Positions 27,236 through 37,648 of a stretch of DNA of 64,000 nt are shown here, in pieces. The notes under the pieces were generated by a model, which saw only the letters and a program-made list of their open reading frames with translations, ran no database searches and was not told where the DNA came from. Location of the stretch: assembly GCA_028820695.1 (NCBI GenBank), contig JAPPIB010000055.1, positions 1-64,000 of the forward strand. The letters run 5' to 3'. Position 1 is the stretch's first letter, and the number at the start of each line of letters is the position of its first letter. Origin of the DNA: Acidiferrobacterales bacterium (lineage in GTDB: Bacteria; Pseudomonadota; Gammaproteobacteria; Arenicellales; JAJDZL01). Position numbers and translations under genes: made by a program.

Positions 27236-29318
27236 TGTATTCGCCCTCTCTCGGCGTCCAGCGTCGAATCAGTTCCTGTGCATTGTCGGGGTACTGATTC
27301 AGGATCAGCTGTGCCGCCTGATTGACTTCGTTGATCATATTCATGTCACGCGGCAATTCGGCAACCCGGAACAGCTGTGAGCCGGTCTGGCGGGTGCCGA
27401 GCAATTCACCCGCCCCTCTCAGCCTCAGGTCAGTTTCCGCAATCAGGAATCCATCGGTCGTCTTTTGCATCACCTCCAGACGCTTTTTTGCCGACTGCGC
27501 CAGCGGTGCCTTGAACAGCAGCAGGCACTTTGCCTGCTCGGCCCCCCGACCGACGCGACCGCGAAGCTGATGCAACTGCGAAAGTCCCAGTCTGTCGGCA
27601 CTCTCAATCACCATCAGACTGGCGTTGGGAACGTCCACTCCGACCTCGATCACAGTCGTGGCCACCAGTACATCAATCTTTCCGTCCCGGAATGACTTCA
27701 TGATTCGATCTCGGCGATCGCTCTTGAGACGACCGTGTACCAAGCCGATGCGGTACTGCGGCAGCGCCTTTTTGATCACCTTTTCCATTTCGACCGCAGA
27801 TTCAACATCCAGAACCTCGGACTTCTCGATGATCGGACATACCCAATAGACCTGCTGACCAGCTGTCCGCTGTCTCCTGGCTTGCTGCAGCGCATCGTGC
27901 CGGTTGGCAGATGCCATGATTTGCGTCTGCACAGGTTGTCGGCCCGGTGGTAGCTCGGTGATACTGGAAACATCCAGATCTGCATAAAATGTCATGGCCA
28001 GCGTGCGCGGGATCGGTGTCGCGGTCATCACGAGCTGATGAGGTACCAGATCGTCGCTGACGCCTTTTTGTCGGAATGCATAACGCTGTCCGACGCCGAA
28101 CCGGTGCTGCTCATCAACAATCACCATGCCCAGATTGTGGAATTCAACCTTCTCCTGAAACAGCGCGTGGGTGCCGACTACAATGTTCGCCTGCCCGGAC
28201 CGTATCGCCTGCTCGATTTCCTTTCGCTTTTTTGCTTGCAACCTGCCGGTGAGAAGATGAACCTGGATTCCGAGTGGCTCGAACCATCCTGTAAACGACT
28301 TCAGATGCTGTTCCGCGAGCAGTTCAGTCGGCGCCATGATCGCAATCTGAAAGCCTGAATCCACTGTCCAGGCAGCCGCAGCCGCGGCAACCAGCGTCTT
28401 GCCGCAACCCACATCGCCCTGCAACAGCCGCAGCATGGGAGCAGATTTTTTCAGATCATCAATAACCTCACGGATGACTCGGCGCTGTGAATTTGTCGGT
28501 TCAAAAGTCAGTGAATCCCGAAGGCGCCTCGAGAGGGTCCCTTGGGGTCGCAACTGCGGTGCGCCGACCGACTGACGCAGTTGCTTGTGCTTTCTTCGGG
28601 CAATCTGGAACGACACCAGTTCCTCGAATACAAGCCTGCGGACCGCCGGCTGATGATTTTCGGCGGCCTGCAACTCAAACTCACCCACAGGAGGTGCGTG
28701 CACGATCTGCAATGCATCCCTGAGACCTGCCAGATCATACTGCCGGCGTATCTGATCCGGCAGCGGGTCGGCAATATCCTGTTGCATGAACAAATCTATT
28801 GCGGACTTGACAAGGTCTCGCATCAGTCTCTGTCCAATACCCTCGGTCAGGCGATAGACCGGTGTGTAGCTGTCTCCATGAACTTCAGGCGGCGGGGAAT
28901 TGTAAACTGCGTATTCCGGATGCGCCATCTCGAACGCATTGCTGATCAGGCGAACCTCGCCGAAGCAGCGGATCCATGAACCGCTCTCCAGGTTATGTCG
29001 CTGCCTGGTGTTGAAATGGAAAAGACGCATGCGCATTGCGCCGGTGTCGTCCTGAATTTGTGTGACCAGGCTGCGACTGCGACCGAAATTGACTTGTACC
29101 TTGACGATTCGGCCGGTCGCCATGAAGACGCGTCCAGGGACGAGCTCGCCGAGCGGAGTTGACCTTGTCCGGTCCTGGTAACGGTATGGCAGATGAAGCA
29201 ACAGGTCCTTGATCTGGAAAACTCCGATTCTCTCCAGTGCGGATGCCAGCTTGTCGGTTACCCGCGGTAGGACTGAGACAGGCAGTTCTTCCGGATTTTG
29301 CTGGACCCCCGTCTCCAC
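27225..29318 (-). CDS. recG: ATP-dependent DNA helicase RecG
   Basis: RecG remodels stalled replication forks and branched DNA. The 697-residue protein has an N-terminal wedge/OB domain (about 50-200), Walker A GDVGCGKT near 305, the DEQH box (VDEQHRFGVGQR), and the helicase C motifs HQLRGRVGRG. The length matches the family (693 in E. coli). It lies between ridA (5 bases upstream) and ubiA (overlapping), which suggests a single rpoZ-to-DUF2306 transcript. Confidence 0.96.
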   Translation of the reverse strand: METGVQQNPEELPVSVLPRVTDKLASALERIGVFQIKDLLLHLPYRYQDRTRSTPLGELVPGRVFMATGRIVKVQVNFGRSRSLVTQIQDDTGAMRMRLFHFNTRQRHNLESGSWIRCFGEVRLISNAFEMAHPEYAVYNSPPPEVHGDSYTPVYRLTEGIGQRLMRDLVKSAIDLFMQQDIADPLPDQIRRQYDLAGLRDALQIVHAPPVGEFELQAAENHQPAVRRLVFEELVSFQIARRKHKQLRQSVGAPQLRPQGTLSRRLRDSLTFEPTNSQRRVIREVIDDLKKSAPMLRLLQGDVGCGKTLVAAAAAAWTVDSGFQIAIMAPTELLAEQHLKSFTGWFEPLGIQVHLLTGRLQAKKRKEIEQAIRSGQANIVVGTHALFQEKVEFHNLGMVIVDEQHRFGVGQRYAFRQKGVSDDLVPHQLVMTATPIPRTLAMTFYADLDVSSITELPPGRQPVQTQIMASANRHDALQQARRQRTAGQQVYWVCPIIEKSEVLDVESAVEMEKVIKKALPQYRIGLVHGRLKSDRRDRIMKSFRDGKIDVLVATTVIEVGVDVPNASLMVIESADRLGLSQLHQLRGRVGRGAEQAKCLLLFKAPLAQSAKKRLEVMQKTTDGFLIAETDLRLRGAGELLGTRQTGSQLFRVAELPRDMNMINEVNQAAQLILNQYPDNAQELIRRWTPREGEYSAV

Positions 29319-29323
29319 TGCAA

Positions 29324-29707
29324 CTACAGGGCCATGATGGCTTCCATCTCAACGCCTACGCCTTTGGGTAACGAGGCGACACCAATCGCCGCGCGAGCAG
29401 GATAGGGCTTGTCGAAATATTCCGCCATGACTTCGTTGACAATCGGGAAGTTTTCGAGGTCCACCAGGTAAACCGTCAGCTTGGCAATGTCATTCAGCTC
29501 TCCGCCGGCTGCTTCGGCCACAGCCTGAAGGTTCAGGAAGACGCGATGAATATGGGCACGGATGTCGCCTGCGGCGATGTCCTGTGTTGCCGGGTCGAGC
29601 GGAATCTGGCCCGAAATGTAGACGGTGTTGCCCGTTCTCACAGCCTGCGAGTAGGCACCAATGGCTGCCGGCGCCCGGTCAGTTGAAATTGTTTCCCTGG
29701 TTGTCAT
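29324..29707 (-). CDS. ridA: RidA enamine/imine deaminase
   Basis: RidA hydrolyses reactive 2-aminoacrylate-type enamines formed by PLP enzymes. The 127-residue product has AIGAYSQAV at the N-terminus, GQIPLDP, and the substrate-binding Arg in [14 protein letters not shown] with the closing Glu in GVEMEAIM. The ATG at 29707 was chosen because GGAGG lies nine bases before it; the longer frame to 29794 has no homology. It is within the spoT-recG block, as in pseudomonads. Confidence 0.93.
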   Translation of the reverse strand: MTTRETISTDRAPAAIGAYSQAVRTGNTVYISGQIPLDPATQDIAAGDIRAHIHRVFLNLQAVAEAAGGELNDIAKLTVYLVDLENFPIVNEVMAEYFDKPYPARAAIGVASLPKGVGVEMEAIMAL

Positions 29708-29815
29708 CCGAAACGTCCTCCGGGGTGAGGCATTCGTGCCCGAATGCGAAAATAACCTGACAGGATATTGCAATGGAACCATCGATGGTCCCATATGTTC
29801 TGTCAGGCAAGGATT

Positions 29816-32038
29816 TTACGCCAACCTGTGTCTCTGAATATGGAATACGGAAGGCACTTTCTTGATCTTTCGAATAATCCTCGCCAGATGCTGACGGTCA
29901 GATACGTCAATGTCGAACTCCAATGTCACCGATCCTCCATCGGTGGTGACGATTCGGCAATCTCCGATATTCGCATCCGTAGATGCAATGTCTGTCGCAA
30001 TCTGTCCAAGCAGGCCGCTGCGATCTTCGGCATCAACTCGTATGGTCACGCGGAACACACCCTCGGGCCTGACAGTCCAGTAGAGTTTCTGCCAGCGTTC
30101 GGGAGGCAGTTTCGAATTGCGGACGTTGTTGCAGTCAGCGATATGCACGACGATGCCACCGCCCGCATTCCAGAATGCGACAATCGAATCATTGGGTATG
30201 GGGTTGCAGCACTTGGCGTATTGCACGACCATGCCTTCGGTACCATCGATTGACACCGACAGTACGTGGCGGAGGATTGGGTCGTCTGCCGAGGATTGAT
30301 CCGCGAACAACTGCTTCACAATCACCGGTGCGAACCGGCTCCCATTGCCGATTTCCTGAAGGATTGTCTTCCATTCGTCGAGATGCAGTCTCTTCGCCAG
30401 GCTATCCTTCATCTCGTCTGTAATGCTGGAATACTTTATTTTCTCACTCTTGAGTTCGTTTCTCAGCAGTCGTTCCCCCATCCTGACATAGTCTTGTGCG
30501 GTCTTGTCTTTCAGTGCCCGCCGAATCGCCATCTTTGCCTTTGCAGTGACCGCGAACTTTTCCCACTGCGGGTCCGGATTGCCGAATGCTCGCTTCTTTA
30601 TCTCAACCTGGTCGCCATCCTGCAGCACCGTATACAGTGGAACCCGCTCGCCGCCGATTGTGGCAGACTTGACCTGGTGTCCCAGATCGGTATGGACGGC
30701 ATATGCGAAGTCAATCACGGTCGCGCCTTTTTTCAGACGCTTGGACTCTCCTTTGGGCGTTACAACGAAAACGCTGTCAAAGTACAGATTGCGCTTGAGG
30801 CTCTCAAGGAACTCGCGTCCGACTTCATTGTGATTGACAGAATGATCCAGCAGATCCTTCAGCCATGGGATATCGCCGAGCGCGCGGATCTGCGACGGTC
30901 GGACATTGGTCTTGTAACTCAGGTGTGAGGCAATGCCATATTCTGCTATCTCATGCATCTTGCGGGTTCTGATCTGTATCTCCATTATGCGTCCGGACTC
31001 ATCATAGACACTGGTATGGAGTGAACGATAGCCGTTGATTTTCGGCATGGCGATATAGTCGTTGAACTCGCGCGAGAGCGGCTTATAGTTCTTGTGAATG
31101 ACACCCAGTGCGCGATAGCAATCATCCTCGCTGTCGAGTACCACGCGGAACCCGACAAGATCCTTGATCGAACTGAACGAGATGGACTGATTTGACTCGC
31201 GCTTGCGGCGCATCTTCTGATGGATGGCCGCGACATTTTTCTCGCGCCATGATACCTGTGCTGAGATTCCGTGTTCTTTCAGAATGCCGGTGATGGTCTT
31301 GACGTGGCGATTGATGGAGACTGTGGCTCGGGACTTGACGGTTTTTCTGATCGCGTTGGTGATGGTGCGGTAGCGGGAGGGGTAGATGGCCATAAAGCAC
31401 AGATCCTCAAGCCTCCGATGCCACTCATGCATGCCCATCATGTAAGCCATCGGAATGTAGATGTCGCGGGTTTGCCTGACAATTCTCTTGCGCTTGTCAA
31501 GGCGGTGCACATCCAGTGTTTCCAGATTATTCATCCGGTCGGCGAGCTTGATCAGGATCACCCGGATATCGCCTGCCGCGGCAACCAGCAAACGTCGGAA
31601 GTTCTCCGCCTCCACGTCATCCGGGTCCGTGAACTCCGTTCCGGTGACCTTGCTTACACCGCTGACCAGATTGGCGACATCTTCTCCGAATTCGCGACAG
31701 AGGGTATCCCAGGTCACTTCCGTGTCTTCCAGGGTGTCATGCAAAATGGCAGCCATGATTGTGTGGCTGTCCAGTTGGAGCTTGACGAGCAGTTCGGCGA
31801 CTGCCAGCGGGTGATTGATGAATTTTTCACCCTTGATCCGCCGTTGTCCGGCGTGGGCGGCTGCTCCTATCTCGTAGGACCTGCGAACCTCGTCGATTTC
31901 CTGTTTGTCAAGATACTCGGCCAGCAGGTCGCAGAGATTGTCAAACTGCCGTTTTTCCCTGTCTGGTATGCCAAGACGGCGATACAGTTCAATTAACTTG
32001 CTGCTCGACGTCTTGATCAGCTGGTTCGCTGTCGGCAT
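29816..32038 (-). CDS. spoT: Bifunctional (p)ppGpp synthetase/hydrolase
   Basis: This RSH protein makes and degrades the alarmone (p)ppGpp. The order is an HD hydrolase domain (HDTLEDT near residue 85), a synthetase domain with GYRSLHT (around 300), a TGS domain (about 400-460) and a C-terminal ACT domain. The hydrolase motif is intact; synthetase strength cannot be judged. The ATG at 32038 gives 740 residues but overlaps the rpoZ frame by 50 bases; no start between there and the conserved region is better. An overlap this long suggests translational coupling or an unusual start. Confidence 0.93.
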   Translation of the reverse strand: MPTANQLIKTSSSKLIELYRRLGIPDREKRQFDNLCDLLAEYLDKQEIDEVRRSYEIGAAAHAGQRRIKGEKFINHPLAVAELLVKLQLDSHTIMAAILHDTLEDTEVTWDTLCREFGEDVANLVSGVSKVTGTEFTDPDDVEAENFRRLLVAAAGDIRVILIKLADRMNNLETLDVHRLDKRKRIVRQTRDIYIPMAYMMGMHEWHRRLEDLCFMAIYPSRYRTITNAIRKTVKSRATVSINRHVKTITGILKEHGISAQVSWREKNVAAIHQKMRRKRESNQSISFSSIKDLVGFRVVLDSEDDCYRALGVIHKNYKPLSREFNDYIAMPKINGYRSLHTSVYDESGRIMEIQIRTRKMHEIAEYGIASHLSYKTNVRPSQIRALGDIPWLKDLLDHSVNHNEVGREFLESLKRNLYFDSVFVVTPKGESKRLKKGATVIDFAYAVHTDLGHQVKSATIGGERVPLYTVLQDGDQVEIKKRAFGNPDPQWEKFAVTAKAKMAIRRALKDKTAQDYVRMGERLLRNELKSEKIKYSSITDEMKDSLAKRLHLDEWKTILQEIGNGSRFAPVIVKQLFADQSSADDPILRHVLSVSIDGTEGMVVQYAKCCNPIPNDSIVAFWNAGGGIVVHIADCNNVRNSKLPPERWQKLYWTVRPEGVFRVTIRVDAEDRSGLLGQIATDIASTDANIGDCRIVTTDGGSVTLEFDIDVSDRQHLARIIRKIKKVPSVFHIQRHRLA

Positions 32039-32318
32039 CCTCTGGTGTGTCGTCTTCGGTCTGCAGCTCTTCGGTTTCTTCCGATAGGAATTCCAAGGGA
32101 TTTGCAATGATGGGATTGTCGTCCTCGTCAAGAATGCTCGCGGTGACCAGGCCGTCGGCAATCTCGCGCAGGGCAATCACCGTATTCTTGTCATTGTCCC
32201 GGTCGACCAACGGTTCCGCACCGGCAGCCAGCTGCCGCGCGCGTTTGGTCGCAATCAGAACCAGCTGAAATCTATTTTCAACCTGTTCAAGGCAATCTTC
32301 AACAGTAATACGTGCCAT
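31989..32318 (-). CDS. rpoZ: RNA polymerase omega subunit
   Basis: The omega subunit helps assemble RNA polymerase and mediates part of the ppGpp response. The start [20 protein letters not shown] and the following KRARQL are diagnostic. At 109 residues it is longer than the E. coli protein (91), owing to an acidic tail of Glu and Asp. GAGG precedes the ATG by 6 bases. No gmk gene is upstream, unlike in E. coli. Confidence 0.95.
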   Translation of the reverse strand: MARITVEDCLEQVENRFQLVLIATKRARQLAAGAEPLVDRDNDKNTVIALREIADGLVTASILDEDDNPIIANPLEFLSEETEELQTEDDTPEDADSEPADQDVEQQVN

Positions 32319-32519
32319 TTTCTACCTCTGAGAGCTGCGTTGTCAGGAACTGACGGAAATGTGTCCAATGGGTTATCCAAATAATTATATATGTGTAAAT
32401 TTTCGGTATTCAAATTATTGTCGGTCATTCGGTCATTGCCGGTTCCTTGCGACAGGCATGTCGGCACTTCCGACAGTTCCTGATCAATCCCGGGTCATTG
32501 CACGATAAAATTGGACGTC

Positions 32520-33203
32520 ATGACTTCCAGCAGCCAAAACAAGATCAGTGTAAGGGTTTGGGACTTTCTGATCCGGACTTATCACTGGTTGCTGGCGGTA
32601 CTTGTTGCCGTCATGTATATCAGTGCCGAGTTTGGCAATTTCGATGTGCACATCCTGGCGGGCAAAAGTATCGCCATACTTGTGGCAGTGAGAATCGTCT
32701 GGGGTTTCATCGGCAGTTCGAACGCCCGGTTTTCGGCCTTATTCTTCCGCCCGCGCGAGTATGTAGCCTATATCGCGCAGCTTGGGCAGCGAAAACCCGG
32801 GTTCGGATTGGCACACAGTCCGATCGGGGCGCTGGCGGTGATTGCGATCCTTTCGATCATTTCGCTGCAGGTAGCGACCGGATTGGTTGCATCGGACATC
32901 GATGGACTGATCGAAGGTCCTTTTGCATACTATGTAGACTATGACACCAGTCGCTGGGCGACTGACCTGCATCATAGCAATGAGAGATTGCTGCTTTACA
33001 TCATCGGCCTGCATCTGGCAGCCAATGCGTTCTACTACTTCTACAAGAAAGACAATCTGATCAGTCCCATGATCACCGGAGTCCGAAAGATTCCATCAGA
33101 CCTTTCGTCAAATCAACCGGACATAGCGCCAACCTGGAAGGCTGTCGCGGTCATCGCGGTTTGCGCGACGATCATGCTGTGGCTGTTCGGCCGCTACGGC
33201 TGA
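32520..33203 (+). CDS. Cytochrome b561-type membrane protein
   Basis: The protein has four or five transmembrane helices with the b561 haem histidines in RTYHWLLAV, VHILAGK and DLHHSNERLLLYIIGLH. Bacterial b561 proteins move electrons between quinols and periplasmic or other acceptors. The ATG at 32520 is preferred over TTG 32511. It converges with the gene for a periplasmic cytochrome c', which might be its partner. It is divergent from rpoZ. Confidence 0.85.
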   Translation: MTSSSQNKISVRVWDFLIRTYHWLLAVLVAVMYISAEFGNFDVHILAGKSIAILVAVRIVWGFIGSSNARFSALFFRPREYVAYIAQLGQRKPGFGLAHSPIGALAVIAILSIISLQVATGLVASDIDGLIEGPFAYYVDYDTSRWATDLHHSNERLLLYIIGLHLAANAFYYFYKKDNLISPMITGVRKIPSDLSSNQPDIAPTWKAVAVIAVCATIMLWLFGRYG

Positions 33204-33253
33204 ACTGCTGTGCTGCCTTATGGGACTGGTATTGGATGGCCTGCGTCGTCCGA

Positions 33254-33751
33254 TCAGTGCTCATGCTTTTCGCGAAACGGCGTGTGACAGCCGCGGCATC
33301 CGTTTCCGCCCAACGCCTTGACGCTGGCGCCAATCTTTGCCTTGTCACCTGACTCGAACGCCATCTCGAGAGCCAATGCCGGCTCCACCAAGTCATTGGC
33401 AGCGGCGACGAAGTCGTCCCACTTCTCCCAGATTTCGGGTTTGGACTCGCTTTCCTCGATCTGTTCCATGCCGGTGCCGGTTGGGAAAAGATCGGGTATC
33501 CCGGGTGCATTTTCCGCAATTTCCGCGGCCATGGCACCCAGTTCAAGGGGTTCGCCATCGCCTCTTTTCAGAAAATTCGAGAACGCTTTCATAGCACTTC
33601 CCATACCTTTCATGAATTCGCTTCTGGCTTCCAGTACGGCCGCCACTTCCTCGGCAGACCCGACAGTCGGGGGTTCAGTTGCATGTGCGATCGATCCTGT
33701 CATACTTGACACAAGCAACACAATCATTGGAAGTTTGGTTGTCAGTTTCAT
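33254..33751 (-). CDS. Cytochrome c'
   Basis: The 165-residue protein begins with a signal peptide (about 24 residues, ending AHA-T). It ends with the single haem site CRGCH about ten residues before the C-terminus, the hallmark of class II cytochromes c. The body is a predicted four-helix bundle with SEFMKGMGSAMKAF in the first helix. Cytochromes c' bind nitric oxide, and the window also encodes NnrS. Its 3' end faces cytochrome b561, 50 bases away. Confidence 0.88.
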   Translation of the reverse strand: MKLTTKLPMIVLLVSSMTGSIAHATEPPTVGSAEEVAAVLEARSEFMKGMGSAMKAFSNFLKRGDGEPLELGAMAAEIAENAPGIPDLFPTGTGMEQIEESESKPEIWEKWDDFVAAANDLVEPALALEMAFESGDKAKIGASVKALGGNGCRGCHTPFREKHEH

Positions 33752-33784
33752 AGCTTGATCCCAATTTAAGTGAATTTACATCGA

Positions 33785-34426
33785 TTATAAGGACAGTCCC
33801 CTCGAATCTATATCCAAATCATCTGTCCGATCAGGTTGGATTGCGCGGATAGATTCCAGAATGGGTGCCGCCCAACCTTTATTGTTGCGAATCTCGTCCA
33901 GACCGAGGCCAGAGAACTCGTAAGGCAGTACCAACCAGCAATCCGTCTTGTTCACAAAGTAGTCAGGTGATGGACGGTCCGCCACCGGACGGTACCAGAC
34001 TGAGCACACACGGGTATCAGCCGGCATGTTCCGACGCAGTTTACGGTTAAGCTTTTCCCTCACAGCCTGGATGCTCAAACCACTGCTGAACACATCATCG
34101 ACCAATAGCAGTCGATGATTGCACTCCAGCCGATCTACCAGATATTCCAGTCCGTGCACTTGAATGCCCGCAGAATCACGAACCATTTCATTGTAGTGCT
34201 GCATGCCCTGATAGGATGTGCGAATGGCGATATGATCGGACTGGATACCAAAATACTGCAGACATTCCTGCACGACGATACCGACTGCACTGCCACCGCG
34301 CCAGATGCCGGCAATGAAGTCTGGCCGGAATCCGCTGTCAAAGATCTGACGTCCAAGCCGATAGCCGTCCAAAATCAGCGACTGCTCGTCAACGTACACT
34401 TTTTCGGCATTTGACGGCAGATTCAT
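33785..34426 (-). CDS. Phosphoribosyltransferase-like protein, atypical PRPP loop (paralogue A)
   Basis: The 213-residue protein is a type I phosphoribosyltransferase of the hypoxanthine/xanthine PRTase type. It shares FIAGIWRGG and DHIAIRTS with the second copy at 36680. The PRPP-binding loop is LLVDDVFSSGLSI, where the usual DTGxT is changed to SSGLS. It may therefore bind PRPP poorly, or act as a regulator. It has an extra C-terminal tail of about 25 residues. It lies 33 bases upstream of the cytochrome c' gene. Confidence 0.75.
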   Translation of the reverse strand: MNLPSNAEKVYVDEQSLILDGYRLGRQIFDSGFRPDFIAGIWRGGSAVGIVVQECLQYFGIQSDHIAIRTSYQGMQHYNEMVRDSAGIQVHGLEYLVDRLECNHRLLLVDDVFSSGLSIQAVREKLNRKLRRNMPADTRVCSVWYRPVADRPSPDYFVNKTDCWLVLPYEFSGLGLDEIRNNKGWAAPILESIRAIQPDRTDDLDIDSRGLSL

Positions 34427-34489
34427 AGACTCAATGGCTCTAATGAGCAGGCGAAGCTTATGATCCCTCGATAAAAAACGTTGGCACCG

Positions 34490-35455
34490 CTATGATTCTC
34501 GTGCGTTGTATGCAATCAGATTGACCACTTCGAATACCAAGGTGGCAGCGGCCAGCGAGGTCATCTCTGCGTGGTCGTAGGCTGGGGCAACCTCGACGAC
34601 ATCTGCGCCGACAATCTTCAGACTCTTCAGTCCTCTCAAGATATTCACCAGTTCCCGGCTGCTGAGTCCGGCAATTTCTGGTGTACCGGTACCGGGAGCG
34701 TGAGCCGGGTCGAGAACGTCGATGTCGATAGACAGATACAGCGGAACATCACCCACCCGATCGCGAATCCGCCTGGCAACGTGTTCAGGTCCCATTTCAT
34801 TTAACTCATCACAGTGAATGACCTTGAATCCCAACTCTTCGTCCTGGCGCAAGTCTTCGCTGCTGTAAAGCGGTCCGCGGATTCCCACATGCATCGAATG
34901 CTCATCATCAAACAGCCCCTCCTCAGCCGCACGCCGAAATGGTGTGCCATGCGTATAAGGCGCACTGAAGTAAGTGTCCCAGGTGTCCAGATGGGCATCA
35001 AAGTGCACGAGTGCGACCGGACCGTGGCGACGATGCATCGCTCTTAGCAGAGGAACCGCAATCGTATGGTCACCTCCTAGCGAGATGATTGTTTCGGCTT
35101 GGTCTAAAAACTCCGAAGCCGCGGACTCAATCTGCCCGATCGCCTCTTGTATATTGTACGGACTGCACGCCACGTCGCCGGCATCGGCAACCTGAATCTC
35201 GCGAAAGGGCTCGGTGCTGTATGCCGGATGAAAATTGTAGCGAAGATGACGCGATGCCTGACGAATCGCTTGCGGCCCGAACCGCGCGCCAGGGCGGTAA
35301 CTGGTTCCTGAATCGAACGGAATTCCAACAATCGCAACATCACAGTACGGCACATCGCGAATCTCGGGCAAACGGCAAAACGTGGATGGGCCGGCATAAC
35401 GCGGCACGATGGTACCCGATACGGGTTCAACAGGAGGATTCTTGCGATCAGCCAT
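34490..35455 (-). CDS. speB: Ureohydrolase, agmatinase family
   Basis: The 321-residue protein has all manganese-binding motifs of the arginase/agmatinase family: GGDHTIAVP, FDAHLDTWD and SIDIDVLDPAHAPGTGTPE. The last favours agmatinase, guanidinobutyrase or a related guanidino hydrolase rather than arginase. The start is the ATG at 35455; a TTG at 35476 would add 7 residues. It lies between a phosphoribosyltransferase and a TauD-type dioxygenase. The symbol follows the most common annotation and the substrate is not proven. Confidence 0.85.
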   Translation of the reverse strand: MADRKNPPVEPVSGTIVPRYAGPSTFCRLPEIRDVPYCDVAIVGIPFDSGTSYRPGARFGPQAIRQASRHLRYNFHPAYSTEPFREIQVADAGDVACSPYNIQEAIGQIESAASEFLDQAETIISLGGDHTIAVPLLRAMHRRHGPVALVHFDAHLDTWDTYFSAPYTHGTPFRRAAEEGLFDDEHSMHVGIRGPLYSSEDLRQDEELGFKVIHCDELNEMGPEHVARRIRDRVGDVPLYLSIDIDVLDPAHAPGTGTPEIAGLSSRELVNILRGLKSLKIVGADVVEVAPAYDHAEMTSLAAATLVFEVVNLIAYNARES

Positions 35456-35542
35456 AAGCAGTGGATTGCAGTTCAAGATTAGTCTTAAGTTCGTTCATTG
35501 TAGTAATTTGCGATCGATAGGGCTGAGAATAATCGATGGGCG

Positions 35543-36394
35543 TCAGCAACCGATTCTTTTGTCATTGATTACGGTAACCCGATGAACTGTACGCCGTGCC
35601 GGAAGGTAATCCCCGAGAGCGAAATGCATGGTGCACCGATTGTCCCAAATCGCCACCGTATCAGCAGTCCACTTGAATCGAAGTTGAAACTGGGGACGGG
35701 TAATGTGCTCAAAAAGGTAATTCAGCAGGTTTCTGGAATCTGACGCAGTCAGCCCCTCGACATGCACTGTAAATGCGGGATTGCAATACAGTATTGGTTT
35801 TCCGGTAATCGGATGATGTTTGACAAGCGGGTGTATGGCATTTCCCAACCGCTCGTGGGCCAGCGAAAGCGGGCGGGCATTTCCGGTTCGCTCGCCGGTC
35901 GTGAAATTGTTTCTGAAATCACCCATATCGTGAACCGCCCTCAGTTCGGCGATGTCGGACTTGACTCCGGCCGGCAGAGCGTCGTAGGCAGCGGTTAAAG
36001 ACGCCCACAACGTGTCACCGCCGACAGGCGGTATAACGCGAGAGTAAATTATCGACGCGGTTGGCGGGCTGTCTTTGAAAGTGAGATCCGTATGCCACAC
36101 ATCGGTATCTGGTGGAGAGTTTGCCGCGAAATCCAAGACCATGACGTGAGGGTGATCTTCCAGCGACGGGTAAACCGGGTGAGGCGGTTCAGGATCGCCA
36201 AGACTCTGTGCGAGGTCCAGATGACCCTGCGGTGTCATTTTCTGGTTGCGGAAGAATATGACCTGATAATCAATCAGCCATTGATAGACGGTGTCGTACA
36301 CCCGGTCGTCAAGAGGCCTGCAAAAATCCACGCCGGTGATTTCGGCACCGATGGCCGGAGTTAGTCTATGGATGCTGTATGGCTCTTGAGTCAT
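35543..36394 (-). CDS. TauD/TfdA family 2-oxoglutarate-dependent dioxygenase
   Basis: The 283-residue enzyme has the iron facial triad in WHTDLTF (HxD) and a distal His in CTMHFALGDY, followed by a RRTVHR segment whose Arg should bind 2-oxoglutarate. The family hydroxylates taurine, sulfonates, aryloxyacetates and other small acids, releasing sulfite or an aldehyde. The genomic neighbours (ureohydrolase, phosphoribosyltransferases) do not point to taurine, and the substrate is left open. It lies 67-88 bases upstream of the ureohydrolase gene on the same strand. Confidence 0.87.
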   Translation of the reverse strand: MTQEPYSIHRLTPAIGAEITGVDFCRPLDDRVYDTVYQWLIDYQVIFFRNQKMTPQGHLDLAQSLGDPEPPHPVYPSLEDHPHVMVLDFAANSPPDTDVWHTDLTFKDSPPTASIIYSRVIPPVGGDTLWASLTAAYDALPAGVKSDIAELRAVHDMGDFRNNFTTGERTGNARPLSLAHERLGNAIHPLVKHHPITGKPILYCNPAFTVHVEGLTASDSRNLLNYLFEHITRPQFQLRFKWTADTVAIWDNRCTMHFALGDYLPARRTVHRVTVINDKRIGC

Positions 36395-36679
36395 TGCCGA
36401 TTGGTTTGATACCGCTCATTTATCGGGTGAGCAAAAAGTTGCTGTTCGCTTGTAAGTTGAAGCGCGGTCCATGTTCTTCCTGGGGCCGCACATGCAACAC
36501 CCTTTGGATTGTAGACGGTTTCCGATGTAATTATTGACTGAAAGCCCAGAAAGTTACTTGCGGGTTGATACAGACTATCGTTGCGTCTCAACGTACCAAC
36601 GTTTTTCGAGCCGATCGCGGTCCATAATCACGACTGCTTTTCAGCACTTGCCAACAGAATCATAGACTAAAATTCTGAT

Positions 36680-37237
36680 ATGAGCGAGAAGGTTTATGTT
36701 CAGGCGCAGGATTTGCTTGACGACGCGGTGAGGCTTGGCGTTATGGTGGTCAACAGCGGTTTCAAGCCCCGTTTCATTGTTGGCATCTGGCGCGGCGGCA
36801 CACCAATTGGAATTGCTGTTCAGGAGGTGTTGGCATGGGCCGGCATCCAAACAGATCATATTGCGATTCGTACGTCCTCGTATGGTCATGCCATAGACCA
36901 GCGGGGCCAGCATGTACGCGTACACGGTCTGAACTACCTTGTAGACCATGTGAACGCCGAAGACAGCATGCTCTTTGTGGATGATGTATTCGATACAGGA
37001 CATACCATTGAAGCTGTGGTAAACAAGTTGCGTCGCAAGGCGCGGCTGAACACGCCGCGTGATATTCGTGTCGCAGTTCCCTGGTACAAACCCATGCGCA
37101 ACCAAACTGACAGGGTGCCGGAATACTACCTTCACGAGACTGATCAGTGGATCAAGTTTCCCCACTCCCTTGAAGGTTTGAGCGATCAGGAAATCAAGAA
37201 ATACCGACCCGAGATCTGGTCGGTCTTGAAGGAATGA
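36680..37237 (+). CDS. Phosphoribosyltransferase, hypoxanthine/xanthine type (paralogue B)
   Basis: The 185-residue protein has the canonical PRPP loop LFVDDVFDTGHTI around residue 95-107 and FIVGIWRGGTPIG near residue 35. It is clearly related to the minus-strand copy at 33785 but keeps the standard DTGxT. It is a likely purine-salvage or related phosphoribosyltransferase in the cytoplasm. It stands alone on the plus strand, divergent from the dioxygenase gene. The exact base is not determined. Confidence 0.82.
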   Translation: MSEKVYVQAQDLLDDAVRLGVMVVNSGFKPRFIVGIWRGGTPIGIAVQEVLAWAGIQTDHIAIRTSSYGHAIDQRGQHVRVHGLNYLVDHVNAEDSMLFVDDVFDTGHTIEAVVNKLRRKARLNTPRDIRVAVPWYKPMRNQTDRVPEYYLHETDQWIKFPHSLEGLSDQEIKKYRPEIWSVLKE

Positions 37238-37648
37238 GCGGCAATGCCAACCTGATTTCAAATCAACATCCAGAGTGCTGGATGCAGCTGAGTCAATTTG
37301 GATGAGTCACTTGAATCGACCGGAAACACGTCTCAAAATCGGCAATCATGGCGCTGCTCCAATCAAGATCAGAGGAACTGCAGGCACGCCCCGTCCCTGA
37401 CGAATGACATTCAACAGGTCTTGATCGACGCAATGGGAGAGCAATCACGGTTGAGTTCAGTTTTGCACACTCGAAAGAACGGTTCGATAACTTACTTTGA
37501 TGGTCATTGTAAAATTCAAATTCACTGGCATGCTGAGAGATCCCGATTCCCAATGTGATGAAAATAAACCGGGGCATGTACATGAATACAAGAATTCAAC
37601 TGCAATGACAACATATCGTGTTACTCATATTTATCGCCGGGCAAGGTG
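37238..37648. other. Intergenic region before bioF
   Basis: These 410 bases hold no recognisable gene; a minus-strand frame at 37293-37583 has no family resemblance. The biotin promoter should be here, but no BirA-type operator (an inverted repeat around TTGTAAACC) was recognised. Confidence 0.5.

Noticed and set aside
37293-37583. Minus-strand frame of 96 codons upstream of bioF
   Set aside because: No family resemblance and no plausible start signal; treated as intergenic.
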